From contig JBCBTD010000009.1 in the NCBI GenBank assembly GCA_039818825.1, forward strand, positions 38,359 through 102,358: DNA of 64,000 nt, written 5' to 3'. Below are positions 34,969 to 43,893 of the stretch, one piece after another (position 1 is the stretch's first letter; each line of letters begins with the position of its first letter). Source of the stretch: JBCBTD01 sp039818825. Its GTDB lineage: Bacteria; Pseudomonadota; Alphaproteobacteria; Geminicoccales; Geminicoccaceae. Under the pieces are notes generated by a model. That model did not search any database and was not told where the DNA came from. It worked only from the letters and a program-made list of their open reading frames with translations. Made by a program: the position numbers and the translations under genes.

Positions 34969-36543
34969 TCACAGCGGGATCAGGCCGTGCTTCTTGGGCG
35001 GGCGCACCTCGCGCTTGGAACAGAGGCTCTCGAGCGCCTGCCCCAGATAGCGCCGGGTCTCCGCCGGCTCGATGATGTCGTCGACCAGGCGCCGTCCGGC
35101 GGCGACGTACGGGTTGGCGAAGGCCTCCCGATAGTTCTGGATCATTTCCGCCCGCTTGGCCGACTGGTCCGCGGCCTCAGCGATGGTCTTGCGGAAGACG
35201 ATTTCGGCCGCCCCTTCGGCACCCATCACGGCGATTTCCGCCGACGGCCAGGCGATCACCCGGTCGGCGCCCAGATCCTTGCCGCACATGGCCAGATAGG
35301 CGCCCCCATAGGCCTTGCGCAGGATCACCGTCAGCTTCGGCACGGTGGTCGCAGAGTAGGCGAACAACATCTTGGCACCGTGGCGGATGATGCCGCCATA
35401 CTCCTGCTCGACGCCCGGCAGAAATCCCGGCACGTCGACGAAGGTGACCAGCGGGATGTTGAAGGCGTTGCAAAAGCGGACGAACCGCGCCGATTTGTCC
35501 GACGCGTCGATGTCCAGTGCGCCGGCTTGCTCGCAGGGCTGATTGGCGACCACGCCGATGGACCGGCCCTGGATGCGCGCGAAGCCGATGACGATGTTGG
35601 CCGCGAAGCCAGCCTGGATCTCCAGGAAATCGCCTTCATCGACACAGCGAACGATGACGTCGCGCACGTCGTAGCCGGCCTTGAGGTCGGCGGGAACGAT
35701 GCCGTTCAACTCGGGGTCCGCTTCGAGCGGCTCGTCGAACGGCAGGTGTGGCGGGTCTTCCAGATTGTTCGGCGGCAGGAAGCTGAGCAGCCGGCGGCAC
35801 TGGTAGAGCGCGTCCGCATCGTCATCGGCGACCAGATGGACGACACCGGACCGGTTCATCTGCGCATCGGGGCCGCCCAGCGCTTCCGCACTCACCGCCT
35901 CACCGGTCACCTGCTTGATCACCTGGGGACCGGTGATGAACATCTGCGCCTGGCGGGTCTGGATGATGAAGTCGGTCAGCGCCGGGCTGTAGGAAGCGCC
36001 GCCAGCGCACGGCCCGCAGATGAGCGAGATCTGCGGCACCGAGCCGGACAACATGACGTTGTTGTAGAACACCTTCCCGTATCCGGACAGGCTGTCGATG
36101 CCTTCCTGGACGCGGGCGCCGCCGGAGTCGTTGATGAACACGAACGGCGAGCCGGTCTTGAGAGACAGCCCCAGCATCTCCGCGACCTTGAGGCTGTGCA
36201 CCTCGCCAGCGGCGCCGCCGGAGACGGTGAAGTCCTGGCTGGCCAGATGCACCATCTTGCCGTCGACCCGTGCACAGCCGGTGACCACGCCGTCCGCCGG
36301 CAACTCCTTCTCGGCCATGCCGAACGAGGTGGCGCGGTGCTGGGCGAACAGGCCGAGCTCCTGGAAACTGTCGGCGTCGACCAGCTGCTCGATGCGTTCG
36401 CGCGCCGTCATCTTTCCGGCAGCGTGCTGCTTGTCGACGTGCGCCTGCCCGCCGCCCTCTTGCAAACGCGCCCGGTTGGCCGCGAGCATGGCGAGCTTCT
36501 CATCCATGCTCGGTACCGGCTTCGTGCCCTCGTTTTCGGACAT
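34969..36543 (-). CDS. Acyl-CoA carboxyltransferase, transcarboxylase 12S-like
   Basis: Crotonase-fold carboxyltransferase moving CO2 between biotin and an acyl-CoA such as propionyl-/methylmalonyl-CoA. The 524-residue length equals that of the Propionibacterium 12S subunit. Two crotonase domains are seen: the N-half with FVFINDSGGARVQEGIDSLSGYG and GPCAGGASYSPALTDF (oxyanion Gly pairs), the C-half with VTFVDVPGFLPGVEQEYGGIIRHGAK and AYGGAYLAMCGKDLGAD. The same fold serves acyl-CoA carboxylases and MmdA decarboxylases, so substrate is inferred from the partner genes. Confidence 0.93.
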   Translation of the reverse strand: MSENEGTKPVPSMDEKLAMLAANRARLQEGGGQAHVDKQHAAGKMTARERIEQLVDADSFQELGLFAQHRATSFGMAEKELPADGVVTGCARVDGKMVHLASQDFTVSGGAAGEVHSLKVAEMLGLSLKTGSPFVFINDSGGARVQEGIDSLSGYGKVFYNNVMLSGSVPQISLICGPCAGGASYSPALTDFIIQTRQAQMFITGPQVIKQVTGEAVSAEALGGPDAQMNRSGVVHLVADDDADALYQCRRLLSFLPPNNLEDPPHLPFDEPLEADPELNGIVPADLKAGYDVRDVIVRCVDEGDFLEIQAGFAANIVIGFARIQGRSIGVVANQPCEQAGALDIDASDKSARFVRFCNAFNIPLVTFVDVPGFLPGVEQEYGGIIRHGAKMLFAYSATTVPKLTVILRKAYGGAYLAMCGKDLGADRVIAWPSAEIAVMGAEGAAEIVFRKTIAEAADQSAKRAEMIQNYREAFANPYVAAGRRLVDDIIEPAETRRYLGQALESLCSKREVRPPKKHGLIPL

Positions 36544-36614
36544 CAAGCGTTCCTTCCCGTCGAAAAGCGTCTCCGGCTTGGCCGCGCCAGGAGAGGGCGG
36601 TGTCGTCCGCGGCC

Positions 36615-38123
36615 TCAGGCGGCCGGAGAAACCTTGACCTCGTGTTCCTTGCCGTAAAGCGTCACGACGTAGGTCACCGGGCCTTTGTCCGCACCGGTCT
36701 TGCCGGCGTCACTCGCAGCAGGGGCCTCGGCCGCCGGCGCGCTCACGGGGTCCTTGCCCAGATTTTTGGGCCCGTCGCTGCGGGTCTTGAAAAACTTGGC
36801 CGAGACCTGCGGGAACATAGCGTAGGTCAGGACGTCCTCGTCGCTGCCATCGCTGCCTTCCAGCGCCGAAGCGTCGGTCTTCAGCTGATCCCACTCCGGC
36901 TCCAGCAGATCCGCCGGCCGGCCCGTGATGGGAGGCTTCTTCTGCCGCGCTTCGGCCAGCGCCAGCACCTCGGTATCCTTCTCGCCCAACGTGCTGCCGT
37001 AATAGCCGAGCATGAGGTCGGCGAACTCGCTGGTCAGGGTCTTGTACTTGCCCATGATGACGTTGAAGACCGCCTGGGTGCCGACGATCTGGCTCGACGG
37101 CGTCACCAACGGCGGATAGCCGCTGTCGGCGCGGACGCGCGGCACTTCCTCCATGACCTCATGCAGCCGGTCGCCGGCTCCTTGGCCCTTCAGCTGGCTC
37201 TCCATGTTGGAGATCATGCCGCCCGGGATCTGGCTCTTGAAGATCTCGGTATCGACGCCCGTGAAGTCGCTCATGAAGTGGCTGTAGCGGGTGCGCACCT
37301 TGGCGAAATGGTCCCGGACCGGCCGGATGCGCTCCGGATCGACGCGCGTCTCGAAGCCGGTGCCTTCGAGCATTTCGACGAGGGCCTCGGTCGGGTTGTG
37401 TCCCGAGCCAAGCGACAGCGAACTCACGGACGTATCGACGATGTCGCAGCCGGCTTCGATCGCCTTCATGTAGGAGACGAGCGTGACACCGGTGGTAGCG
37501 TGGCAATGCACGTGCACCAGGGTGTCGTCGCCGCACTTCTCCTTGATGCCCTTGACCAGATCGTAGGCCGGTTGCGGCTTCAGGAGTGCGGCCATGTCTT
37601 TGATGCAGATGGAATCGACGCCCATGTCCTTGAGACGCTGCGCCATCTCGATGAAGGCGTCGATGGTGTGCAGGGGCGAGACCGTATAGCAGATCGTGCC
37701 TTGCGCGTGCTTGCCGGTCCGGCGCACGGCGTCGACGGCCGTCTTGAGGTTACGCAGGTCGTTCAGCGCATCGAAGATGCGGAACACGTCCATGCCGTTC
37801 TCGGCGGACTTGTCGCAGAAGCGCTCTACCACGTGGTCTTCGTAGTGCCGGTAGCCGAGCAGGTTCTGTCCGCGCAACAGCATCTGCAGCTTGGTCTTCG
37901 GCATCAGCTTGCGGAAGGTGCGCAGCCGCTCCCACGGGTCCTCGTTCAGATAGCGGATGCAGGCGTCGTAGGTGGCACCCCCCCAGCACTCCAGGGACCA
38001 GTACCCCGCGTTGTCCAGGTCCTCGCACACCGGGACCATGTCCTCCATCGCCATACGCGTGGCGAGCAGACTCTGGTGGGAGTCCCGAAGGATCAGCTCG
38101 GTGAGTTCGATCTGGCGTCCCAT
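36615..38123 (-). CDS. Pyruvate/oxaloacetate carboxyltransferase, transcarboxylase 5S-like
   Basis: TIM-barrel carboxyltransferase that exchanges CO2 between oxaloacetate/pyruvate and biotin. The 502-residue product has LRDSHQSLLATR (metal Asp), CIKDMAALLKP with the Lys that is carbamylated in homologues (Lys175), metal ligands VHVHCHATTG (His206, His208), and NPTEALVEML. It ends in an Ala/Pro linker and a short tail, YVVTLYGKEHEVKVSP, but has no biotinyl domain, unlike OadA. The build matches the 5S subunit (505 residues) or a PycB lacking its carrier. ATG 38123 follows AGGGAG. Confidence 0.93.
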   Translation of the reverse strand: MGRQIELTELILRDSHQSLLATRMAMEDMVPVCEDLDNAGYWSLECWGGATYDACIRYLNEDPWERLRTFRKLMPKTKLQMLLRGQNLLGYRHYEDHVVERFCDKSAENGMDVFRIFDALNDLRNLKTAVDAVRRTGKHAQGTICYTVSPLHTIDAFIEMAQRLKDMGVDSICIKDMAALLKPQPAYDLVKGIKEKCGDDTLVHVHCHATTGVTLVSYMKAIEAGCDIVDTSVSSLSLGSGHNPTEALVEMLEGTGFETRVDPERIRPVRDHFAKVRTRYSHFMSDFTGVDTEIFKSQIPGGMISNMESQLKGQGAGDRLHEVMEEVPRVRADSGYPPLVTPSSQIVGTQAVFNVIMGKYKTLTSEFADLMLGYYGSTLGEKDTEVLALAEARQKKPPITGRPADLLEPEWDQLKTDASALEGSDGSDEDVLTYAMFPQVSAKFFKTRSDGPKNLGKDPVSAPAAEAPAASDAGKTGADKGPVTYVVTLYGKEHEVKVSPAA

Positions 38124-38628
38124 GGCGAAGACTCCCTGTTTCCACCGCCGCAGCGCCGGAACCGAGGCTCGGCGGCGTGCGTGTATCACTGGCAGCGGTT
38201 CGGTGCCAGTTGTAGGCCGACTTGCGTCGAGCGCCGCCGCGATGATCGCCCGCTTTCGTGCCGCAAGTGATCCGTCGGCGCCTGTCGGCTCAGTGAAAAT
38301 CTGCAGAAGCGCCAGTCTTCTTGAGCTGAAAAAACTTCATCATTCGTTCATCTCTTCAATCTTCGATCAATTGAATCACGTATTTACTGTGTTCTTGGGT
38401 ATCAATTATTCAAAAGACGATCTGTCGACTAATGACTGAGCCCAGCCAGCGATTCCCTCATATTTAGGCGCGGCCCTAGATCGTCCACCCCCATGACTCG
38501 ACAAGCGCGCCGCGCTCGACGTCAAACGTCGTGTTACAGAGATTTTAGACAACGCCGATACAGCTTCTATCGAAAACACCGTACAGATATCCATTGCCGA
38601 CCACCTTGAACAATCTTGATTTTGTCGA
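38124..38628. other. A+T-richer intergenic region, no gene recognised
   Basis: This 505-nt stretch lies between the start of the 5S-like gene and the 3' end of the lipoprotein pair. From about 38280 on it is clearly lower in G+C than the rest of the window (for example 38335-38420). Only short frames occur and none has a supported start. The part next to 38123 must carry the promoter of the carboxyltransferase operon; no operator is evident. Confidence 0.5.
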
Positions 38629-39627
38629 CTATTCTTTTGTCTTTATATCTGGCTCTGGCACAAGGATCTGCATTTGCTTATTAACAGTCTTCAGCTTATC
38701 AAATGCGGCTCCTAGATCCTCGATGCTGTCCTTTTCATTTATTTCCTTATTCAGTGTAACCTTCGCATACTGAAGGCCGGCGACTAGGGAACAGCCTCCA
38801 TGATACCTCTCGGCGTCGAAAATCGCTTCAGCGACAGAATAGGCGTTAGTACTCACCGTCTTACGGCGCTTTTTCCCCTTGTCCTCAGCCACGATGTATC
38901 GCCGACCATTGATTTCTCCCAGTATGTTGTCTCTGTAGCCAGCAACTCCGGCAGTGACGAGGCCAACGAATTGGCCTGCAAGCAGCGCGTTACTCGCGTC
39001 GCCACGAAGCCCCGAAGCAATGCCGGAGATGCCCGACGAGATCCGCGCGCTCGAGTTCGTCAAGAGCGCGCCCACGCCGCCAGCCACGGTGGCGAGGCTA
39101 CCGAGGAAGCCTTGCGCTGACGAGTCCACGGTCTGAATGTACTGTTTCCAGACCGAACACCGTTGCTCCGACACGGCCAACAAGCGATCCTGTATCTGGT
39201 TGCGCCGGATCGCCTTCTGCTCGTCGCTGCCATCCGCGTTGAAAAACGCAAAGGCAAGGCCTATCGCGCGCTCGCGCTGGTCAGCGCCGTTGGCGCCCGG
39301 CGTCGCCTCGAGTTGCTTCTTGAAAGCGACGTTGCTTCGGCCGCCGGGCACGAGCAAATCAACCACGTCGACGGGAACGAAGTCGTTTCCCTGCGACACC
39401 TTACCTTCACCAAGCACCACGGTTCGGCTGCCGGCCACGGTGACGCCGGTGTTCCCCAAGACAGTCAGTTCACCGCAGCCGCCAAGGCCTGCGAACAAGA
39501 ACGCCGCCCACACCAGTCGCCCTGCAGTCGTCAGCGTTCCTGCGGACGCATCGCCGTGACCCGTTCGCTTCCAGCAACTGCCAACCTTCAGTTGCTTGGA
39601 TCGGCTGAGATTCACGACGGCGCTCAT
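38629..39627 (-). CDS. Predicted lipoprotein, paralogue B of a tandem pair
   Basis: Product of 332 residues with a long basic N-region, a hydrophobic signal and a lipobox ending GGCGE near residue 51. It shares ordered blocks with the upstream gene: GNDF-x-PVD...LLVPGG, SEQRC-x-VWKQY-x-x-TVDS, a glycine/alanine-rich segment LATVAGGVGALLTN followed by a second SGISGIASG stretch that may insert in membrane, NALLAGQF, and YSVAEA-x-x-DAER near the C-terminus. The ATG overlaps the stop of the upstream copy as ATGA. I do not recognise the family. Codon use is A+T-richer than nearby genes. Confidence 0.78.
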   Translation of the reverse strand: MSAVVNLSRSKQLKVGSCWKRTGHGDASAGTLTTAGRLVWAAFLFAGLGGCGELTVLGNTGVTVAGSRTVVLGEGKVSQGNDFVPVDVVDLLVPGGRSNVAFKKQLEATPGANGADQRERAIGLAFAFFNADGSDEQKAIRRNQIQDRLLAVSEQRCSVWKQYIQTVDSSAQGFLGSLATVAGGVGALLTNSSARISSGISGIASGLRGDASNALLAGQFVGLVTAGVAGYRDNILGEINGRRYIVAEDKGKKRRKTVSTNAYSVAEAIFDAERYHGGCSLVAGLQYAKVTLNKEINEKDSIEDLGAAFDKLKTVNKQMQILVPEPDIKTKE

Positions 39628-40595
39628 GATTCTCCACTATCAGCGGTATCGACTTTCTTTCGTTGTTCTATCAAATAATCTTTGTATTTTCTCTGATCCA
39701 AAATTATCGGCTTGATCTCTTCGGCCTTGTCGTTGATACTTTTGAGTTGCTTGATAACCTGTTCCAATTCGGTGAGGCCTACTGCCTCCGAACTTGCACC
39801 TTTGTCGCCAATTCCCGTGGACAACGAGCAAGCGGCATGGAATCGCTCGGCGTCGAGAAGTGCTTCACCAACTGAATACAGTTCCAAGCCGACTGGTTGC
39901 TTCTGTGGCGGGTCGGTGCCAGGAACCACCTCCAGGCGCTTGGTGTCGATGGCCGTTCTTATCTGTTTGCGCGTCGCATCGACATTACTCGTCACGACGG
40001 AGATGAACTGCCCGGCGAGCAGGGCGTTGTCAGCTTCCTTGTCGATGCCCGCGGCGATTCCGGCGATGCCGGACGCGATCTGCGCGCTCGCGTTGGTCAG
40101 CAACGCGCCGACGCCGCCCGCCACGGTGGCGAGAACGCCCAAGGCGGCGCCGATGCCGCTGTCGACGGTGCTGAGGTACTGCTTCCAAACGGCGCAGCGC
40201 TGCTCCGAGACCGCCATGATGCGGTCCTGCATCTCGTTCCGCCTCGCGCCGGGATTGTCGGGGTCGAGCTGCTCGAAGTAGGCGAAGGCCAAACTCTTCG
40301 TCTGCGCGTCGCTCAGGTGCATCGATTCGCGCTGGCCAACGGAAACGCCGCTGGTCGTCGTCTCCGCAACGAAACTGGCGAATTTCGGGTTCGCGAGGCC
40401 GCCGGGAACGAGGAGGTTGGTGATGTCGACCGGCGTGAAATCGTTGCCTGGGCCGCTCTTGCCGTCACCGACCAAGATCGCCTTTGCGCCGGATGGCTGA
40501 ACCGCGGAGTTCGAGGTCCACTGCAGCTCGCCGCAGCCGCACAACGTCATAGTGAGCAAACATGCTAACAAATACTTCATGTTCTTCACATTCAT
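39624..40595 (-). CDS. Predicted lipoprotein, paralogue A of a tandem pair
   Basis: Product of 323 residues beginning MNVKNMKYLLACLLTMTLCG, with a compact lipoprotein signal and the lipobox LCGC before a Gly-Glu-Leu. It has the same block order as its neighbour: PVDITNLLVPGG, SEQRCAVWKQYLSTVDS, LATVAGGVGALLTNASAQIA, GIAGIAAGI, NALLAGQFISVVTSNV, YSVGEALLDAERFHAACSL, then a Lys/Glu-rich coiled tail. Two Cys in matching positions (SEQRC and AACSL) may pair. First gene of a two-gene operon; alternative start MKYLL 15 nt downstream. Function unknown. Confidence 0.8.
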   Translation of the reverse strand: MNVKNMKYLLACLLTMTLCGCGELQWTSNSAVQPSGAKAILVGDGKSGPGNDFTPVDITNLLVPGGLANPKFASFVAETTTSGVSVGQRESMHLSDAQTKSLAFAYFEQLDPDNPGARRNEMQDRIMAVSEQRCAVWKQYLSTVDSGIGAALGVLATVAGGVGALLTNASAQIASGIAGIAAGIDKEADNALLAGQFISVVTSNVDATRKQIRTAIDTKRLEVVPGTDPPQKQPVGLELYSVGEALLDAERFHAACSLSTGIGDKGASSEAVGLTELEQVIKQLKSINDKAEEIKPIILDQRKYKDYLIEQRKKVDTADSGES

Positions 40596-40717
40596 TCGAT
40601 TTTCATAACGAATATGTAGCACTTAGCCCAGGGTCAACCTGAGCGTTGTCAATCTTTAGTCTTAGAGCGCGTGACGCTGAGAGGCTGCGAGCGATGCCCC
40701 ACAGCTCGTGGATCCAA

Positions 40718-40735
40718 CCGTTCCGGCCGGAACGG
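40718..40735. promoter_or_regulatory. Perfect 18-bp palindrome between hslO and the lipoprotein pair
   Basis: CCGTTCCGGCCGGAACGG is an exact palindrome. It lies 57 nt beyond the hslO stop and 123 nt before the lipoprotein start, with both genes on the minus strand. As RNA it gives a 7-bp stem with a GGCC loop but no U-tract follows. It may be an operator for the lipoprotein operon or a terminator for argD-argF-hslO. Confidence 0.45.
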
Positions 40736-40791
40736 ACCGGGCGTGTCGGTCACCCAACGGAGTGGCTGCGCGTAGCTCGGCGGAGGCCGCG

Positions 40792-41679
40792 TCAAGCCTT
40801 CGCCAGCTCACCCCGTTCGACATGGAAAACCTTGTTGCAGAAGTGGCAGGTGACGCCGATCAGGCCTCGATCGTCCTCGACCATGTCGTCGAGGTCGGTG
40901 TCGGAGAAGGTCTGGAGCATCCGTTCGACGCGCTCCGGTGAGCAGCGACAGCCGACGGCGAGATCGTGGCGGTCGAAGACCCGAACGCCTTCTTCGTGGA
41001 ACAGCTGGTAGAGCAACCGCTCGTCGCTGAGCGCTGGATCGGCCAGTTCCTCGGGCGTCAACGTGGCGAGCAGCAACATGGTGCGCTGCCAATCCTCGCG
41101 GGCCTCGTCGGCTGCGGTGCCGTGCGGGCTGTCCTCCGGCAGCTTCTGGATCACCAGCGCGCCGCCGCGCCAGCCCGTTTCGCTACGCTCGATCCCGACC
41201 CGAAGCCCGGTCAGCACCTGTTCCGACCGGCGGAAGTAGGCGAGCATGCAGTCGCCCAGCCGCTCGCCTTCGAGTTCGACGATGCCCTGGTAGCTCTCGC
41301 CGCCGACCGCGGACTGGTCGACGGTGACCGCCAGATAGCCCTTGCCCATGAGCTGGTCGAGCCGCTCGCCAACGGCTGCGGCGCCGTTGCGGGTCTCGGC
41401 GTAGGCGCGGATGGCGCCGGCGTTGGTGACGTCCGTCAGCACCACCGGGACCGGCCCATCGCCACGCGCCTGCAGACTGAAGCTGCCGTCGAACTTCAAG
41501 CCGCCGGCCAGGGTCGCGCCCAACACCACGAATTCGCCCACGAGTTGGGCCACGGGCTCAGGGTAATCGTGACGAGAGAGGATCGTGTCCACCACGGCAC
41601 CCAAGCGAACCAGGCGACCACGCAGGCCGGAACGATCGAGCTGGAAGGGCAAGAGCTGGTCGCTCAGCTGAGACACCAC
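40792..41679 (-). CDS. hslO: Redox-regulated chaperone Hsp33
   Basis: Cytoplasmic holdase activated by oxidation and heat through release of zinc from four cysteines. The roughly 295-residue product has the Hsp33 core (LDQLMGKGYLAVTVDQ, SYQGIVELEGERLGDCMLAYF, RGGALVIQKLPE) and the C-terminal zinc site CRC...CHFC. The start is one of two adjacent GTG codons (41679 or 41676) inside the 3' end of argF, with AAAGG nine bases before. The argF-hslO link is typical of alphaproteobacteria. Confidence 0.94.
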   Translation of the reverse strand: MVSQLSDQLLPFQLDRSGLRGRLVRLGAVVDTILSRHDYPEPVAQLVGEFVVLGATLAGGLKFDGSFSLQARGDGPVPVVLTDVTNAGAIRAYAETRNGAAAVGERLDQLMGKGYLAVTVDQSAVGGESYQGIVELEGERLGDCMLAYFRRSEQVLTGLRVGIERSETGWRGGALVIQKLPEDSPHGTAADEAREDWQRTMLLLATLTPEELADPALSDERLLYQLFHEEGVRVFDRHDLAVGCRCSPERVERMLQTFSDTDLDDMVEDDRGLIGVTCHFCNKVFHVERGELAKA

Positions 41680-42548
41680 GCAAGGATACCTTTCTGCACG
41701 TGCAGCCGGTTCTCCGCCTCGTCGAAGACCACCGACCGCGGGCCGTCCATCACCGCATCGGTGACCTCCTGGCCACGATGCGCTGGGAGACAATGCATGA
41801 AGATGGCATCTCGGTCGGCGCGGTCCATGAGCGTTGCGTCGACCTGGTAGGGCTGGAGCGCGCGGGCCCTAGCCTCGGCGTCGCCCTGGCCCATGGACAC
41901 CCAAGCGTCGGTGACGACGGCGTCGGCGCCGGCCACCGCTGCCACCGGATCGCGGGTGACGGTAAGCCGCTGCCCGGCCCACTCGGCCAGGGTCCGGTCG
42001 GGTGCCAGATCCTTGGGCGAGGCCAGATGTAGATCGAAGCCGAACCGCACGGCCGCGTGGATCCACGAGGTGGCGACGTTGTTGGCGTCGCCGACCCAGG
42101 CGACCTTCGCACCCTCGATGCTGCCCTTGTGCTCCTCGAAAGTCATGACGTCGGCCATGATCTGGCAAGGGTGCGAGCGGTCGGTCAGGCCATTGATGAC
42201 CGGGACGGTGCTCGGCTCGGCGATGGCGAGGAGCTTGCCGTGGCCGGTGGTCCGGATCATCACCGCGTCGACGTAGCGGGACAGCACGCGCGCGGTGTCG
42301 GCGAGGCTTTCTCCGCGCGCGAGGTGCATCTCGCCGCTGCTCATCACCACCGCATGGCCACCGAGCTGGCGCATCGCCACCTCGAAGGAGACGCGGGTCC
42401 GGGTCGAGTTCTTCTCGAAGATCATCGCCAGCTCTTTGCCGGCGAGGATCGGCTCCGGCTCGCTCTTCAAGGCGCGCGCCAAGTCCAAGATCTCCCGGAG
42501 GGTTTCGACGTCGAGCGCGTCGAGATCGAGGAAGTGTTTCGGGCTCAT
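41664..42548 (-). CDS. argF: Ornithine carbamoyltransferase
   Basis: Makes citrulline from ornithine and carbamoyl phosphate in arginine synthesis. The 294-residue protein has the carbamoyl-phosphate motif KNSTRTR, then IRTTGHGKLLAIAE, DRSHPCQIMAD, and the ornithine-side motifs AWVSMGQ and MHCLPAHRGQEV. Length is at the short end of the family (about 300-310) but all motifs are present. The ATG overlaps the argD stop as ATGA. Confidence 0.96.
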   Translation of the reverse strand: MSPKHFLDLDALDVETLREILDLARALKSEPEPILAGKELAMIFEKNSTRTRVSFEVAMRQLGGHAVVMSSGEMHLARGESLADTARVLSRYVDAVMIRTTGHGKLLAIAEPSTVPVINGLTDRSHPCQIMADVMTFEEHKGSIEGAKVAWVGDANNVATSWIHAAVRFGFDLHLASPKDLAPDRTLAEWAGQRLTVTRDPVAAVAGADAVVTDAWVSMGQGDAEARARALQPYQVDATLMDRADRDAIFMHCLPAHRGQEVTDAVMDGPRSVVFDEAENRLHVQKGILAWCLS

Positions 42549-43729
42549 GCGAAGCTCTCCTCGGCGGCTGCGGCCAACGTCGCCAAAGCCTCGTCGATGG
42601 CCTCGTCGTCGACGACCAGCGGCGGCAACAACCGCAATACGTTCTCGGCGGCGGGCACCAGCAAGAGGCCGCGGTCGAACAGGCGGCGGTTGAACGCAGC
42701 GGCGTCGCCCTCGATCCTGAGCCCGAGCATCAGCCCTCGCCCGCGAACTTCGGCGATCACCCCCGGATAGCGCGCGCTCACCTCACGCAGACCAGTGCCG
42801 AGCCGCTCGCCGGCGGTCGTCACCCGGTCGAGGAACCCCTCGGCGAGCATGACGTCGAGCACCGCGTTGCAGACCGTCGAGGCCAACGGGTTGCCGGCAT
42901 AGGTCGAACCATGGGTGCCGGCCGTGAGACCCCGGGCGGCGTGCGCGGTGGCCAGCATGGCACCGACCGGGAAGCCATTGCCGATGCCCTTGGCAACGGC
43001 CATCACGTCCGGCGTGATGCCAGCCTGCTCGTGGACGAACAGCGTGCCCGTCCGGCCGACGCCACATTGGACCTCGTCGAGCATCAACAGGATGCCTTCC
43101 TGGTCGCAACGCTCGCGCAGGCCCTTCAGGCAGGCGATCGGCAGCTCGCGGATACCGCCCTCGCCCTGGATCGGCTCGATCAGAACGGCGCAGGTGTTGG
43201 GGCCGATCGCCGCCTCCAGCGCCTCGTGGTCGCCCCAAGGCACCCGGTCGAAACCCTCCAGGAGCGGCGCGAATCCGTCGACCATCTTGGCGCCACCGAC
43301 GGCGGAGATGCCGGCCATCGTCCGCCCGTGGAAGGCGCCCTCGAAGGTGACGATGCGATTCCGCTCCGGCATGCCGCGGACATGGAAGTGGCGCCTCGCC
43401 AGCTTGATGCACGCCTCGAGCGCTTCGGCGCCCGAATTGGTCAAGAGCACGGTTTCGGCAAAGGTGTGAGCGACGAGCCGGTCGGCCAGCCGCTCCAGTT
43501 CGCCGATGCGGTAAAGGTTCGAGACGTGCCAGAGCTTGTGCGCCTGTTCTGTCAGCGCACCGGTGACGCGGGGATGGCAATGGCCGAGCCCGACCACGGC
43601 GATGCCCGACCCGAAGTCGAGAAATCGTCGCCCGTCGGTCGCCCACAAACGGCAACCCTCGCCGCGGTCGAAGACCACGTCCTGACGGTTGTAGTTGGGC
43701 ATGACGGCGGCGATCGCGGTGTTCCGCAT
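42545..43729 (-). CDS. argD: Acetylornithine aminotransferase
   Basis: PLP enzyme of class III aminotransferases that transfers the amino group in step four of arginine synthesis, often also acting on succinyldiaminopimelate in lysine synthesis. The 394-residue product has LTNSGAEALEACIKLAR, FEGAFHGRTMAGISA, LLMLDEVQCGVGRTGTLF and DVMAVAKGIGNGFPVGAM, where the Lys binds PLP. First gene of argD-argF-hslO. Confidence 0.95.
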   Translation of the reverse strand: MRNTAIAAVMPNYNRQDVVFDRGEGCRLWATDGRRFLDFGSGIAVVGLGHCHPRVTGALTEQAHKLWHVSNLYRIGELERLADRLVAHTFAETVLLTNSGAEALEACIKLARRHFHVRGMPERNRIVTFEGAFHGRTMAGISAVGGAKMVDGFAPLLEGFDRVPWGDHEALEAAIGPNTCAVLIEPIQGEGGIRELPIACLKGLRERCDQEGILLMLDEVQCGVGRTGTLFVHEQAGITPDVMAVAKGIGNGFPVGAMLATAHAARGLTAGTHGSTYAGNPLASTVCNAVLDVMLAEGFLDRVTTAGERLGTGLREVSARYPGVIAEVRGRGLMLGLRIEGDAAAFNRRLFDRGLLLVPAAENVLRLLPPLVVDDEAIDEALATLAAAAEESFA

Positions 43730-43893
43730 CGGTCTGGCTTCCAGGTGGGTGGAGACCCGAAACAGAACGCGGCACGAACGGGTGTGTCAACGGGGTTGGC
43801 CGGCATCCGCGGCATCGCGCGACGAACGAGGTCGCCAGCTTGCAACACGCCGGGCAGCGGCCCCGGGACGGTCGCTCGCCGTTCGCGCCCTGG

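Noticed and set aside
38406..38594. Short minus-strand frame of 62 codons in the A+T-rich gap
   Set aside because: No start support and no motif; could be a decayed gene but nothing shows it.
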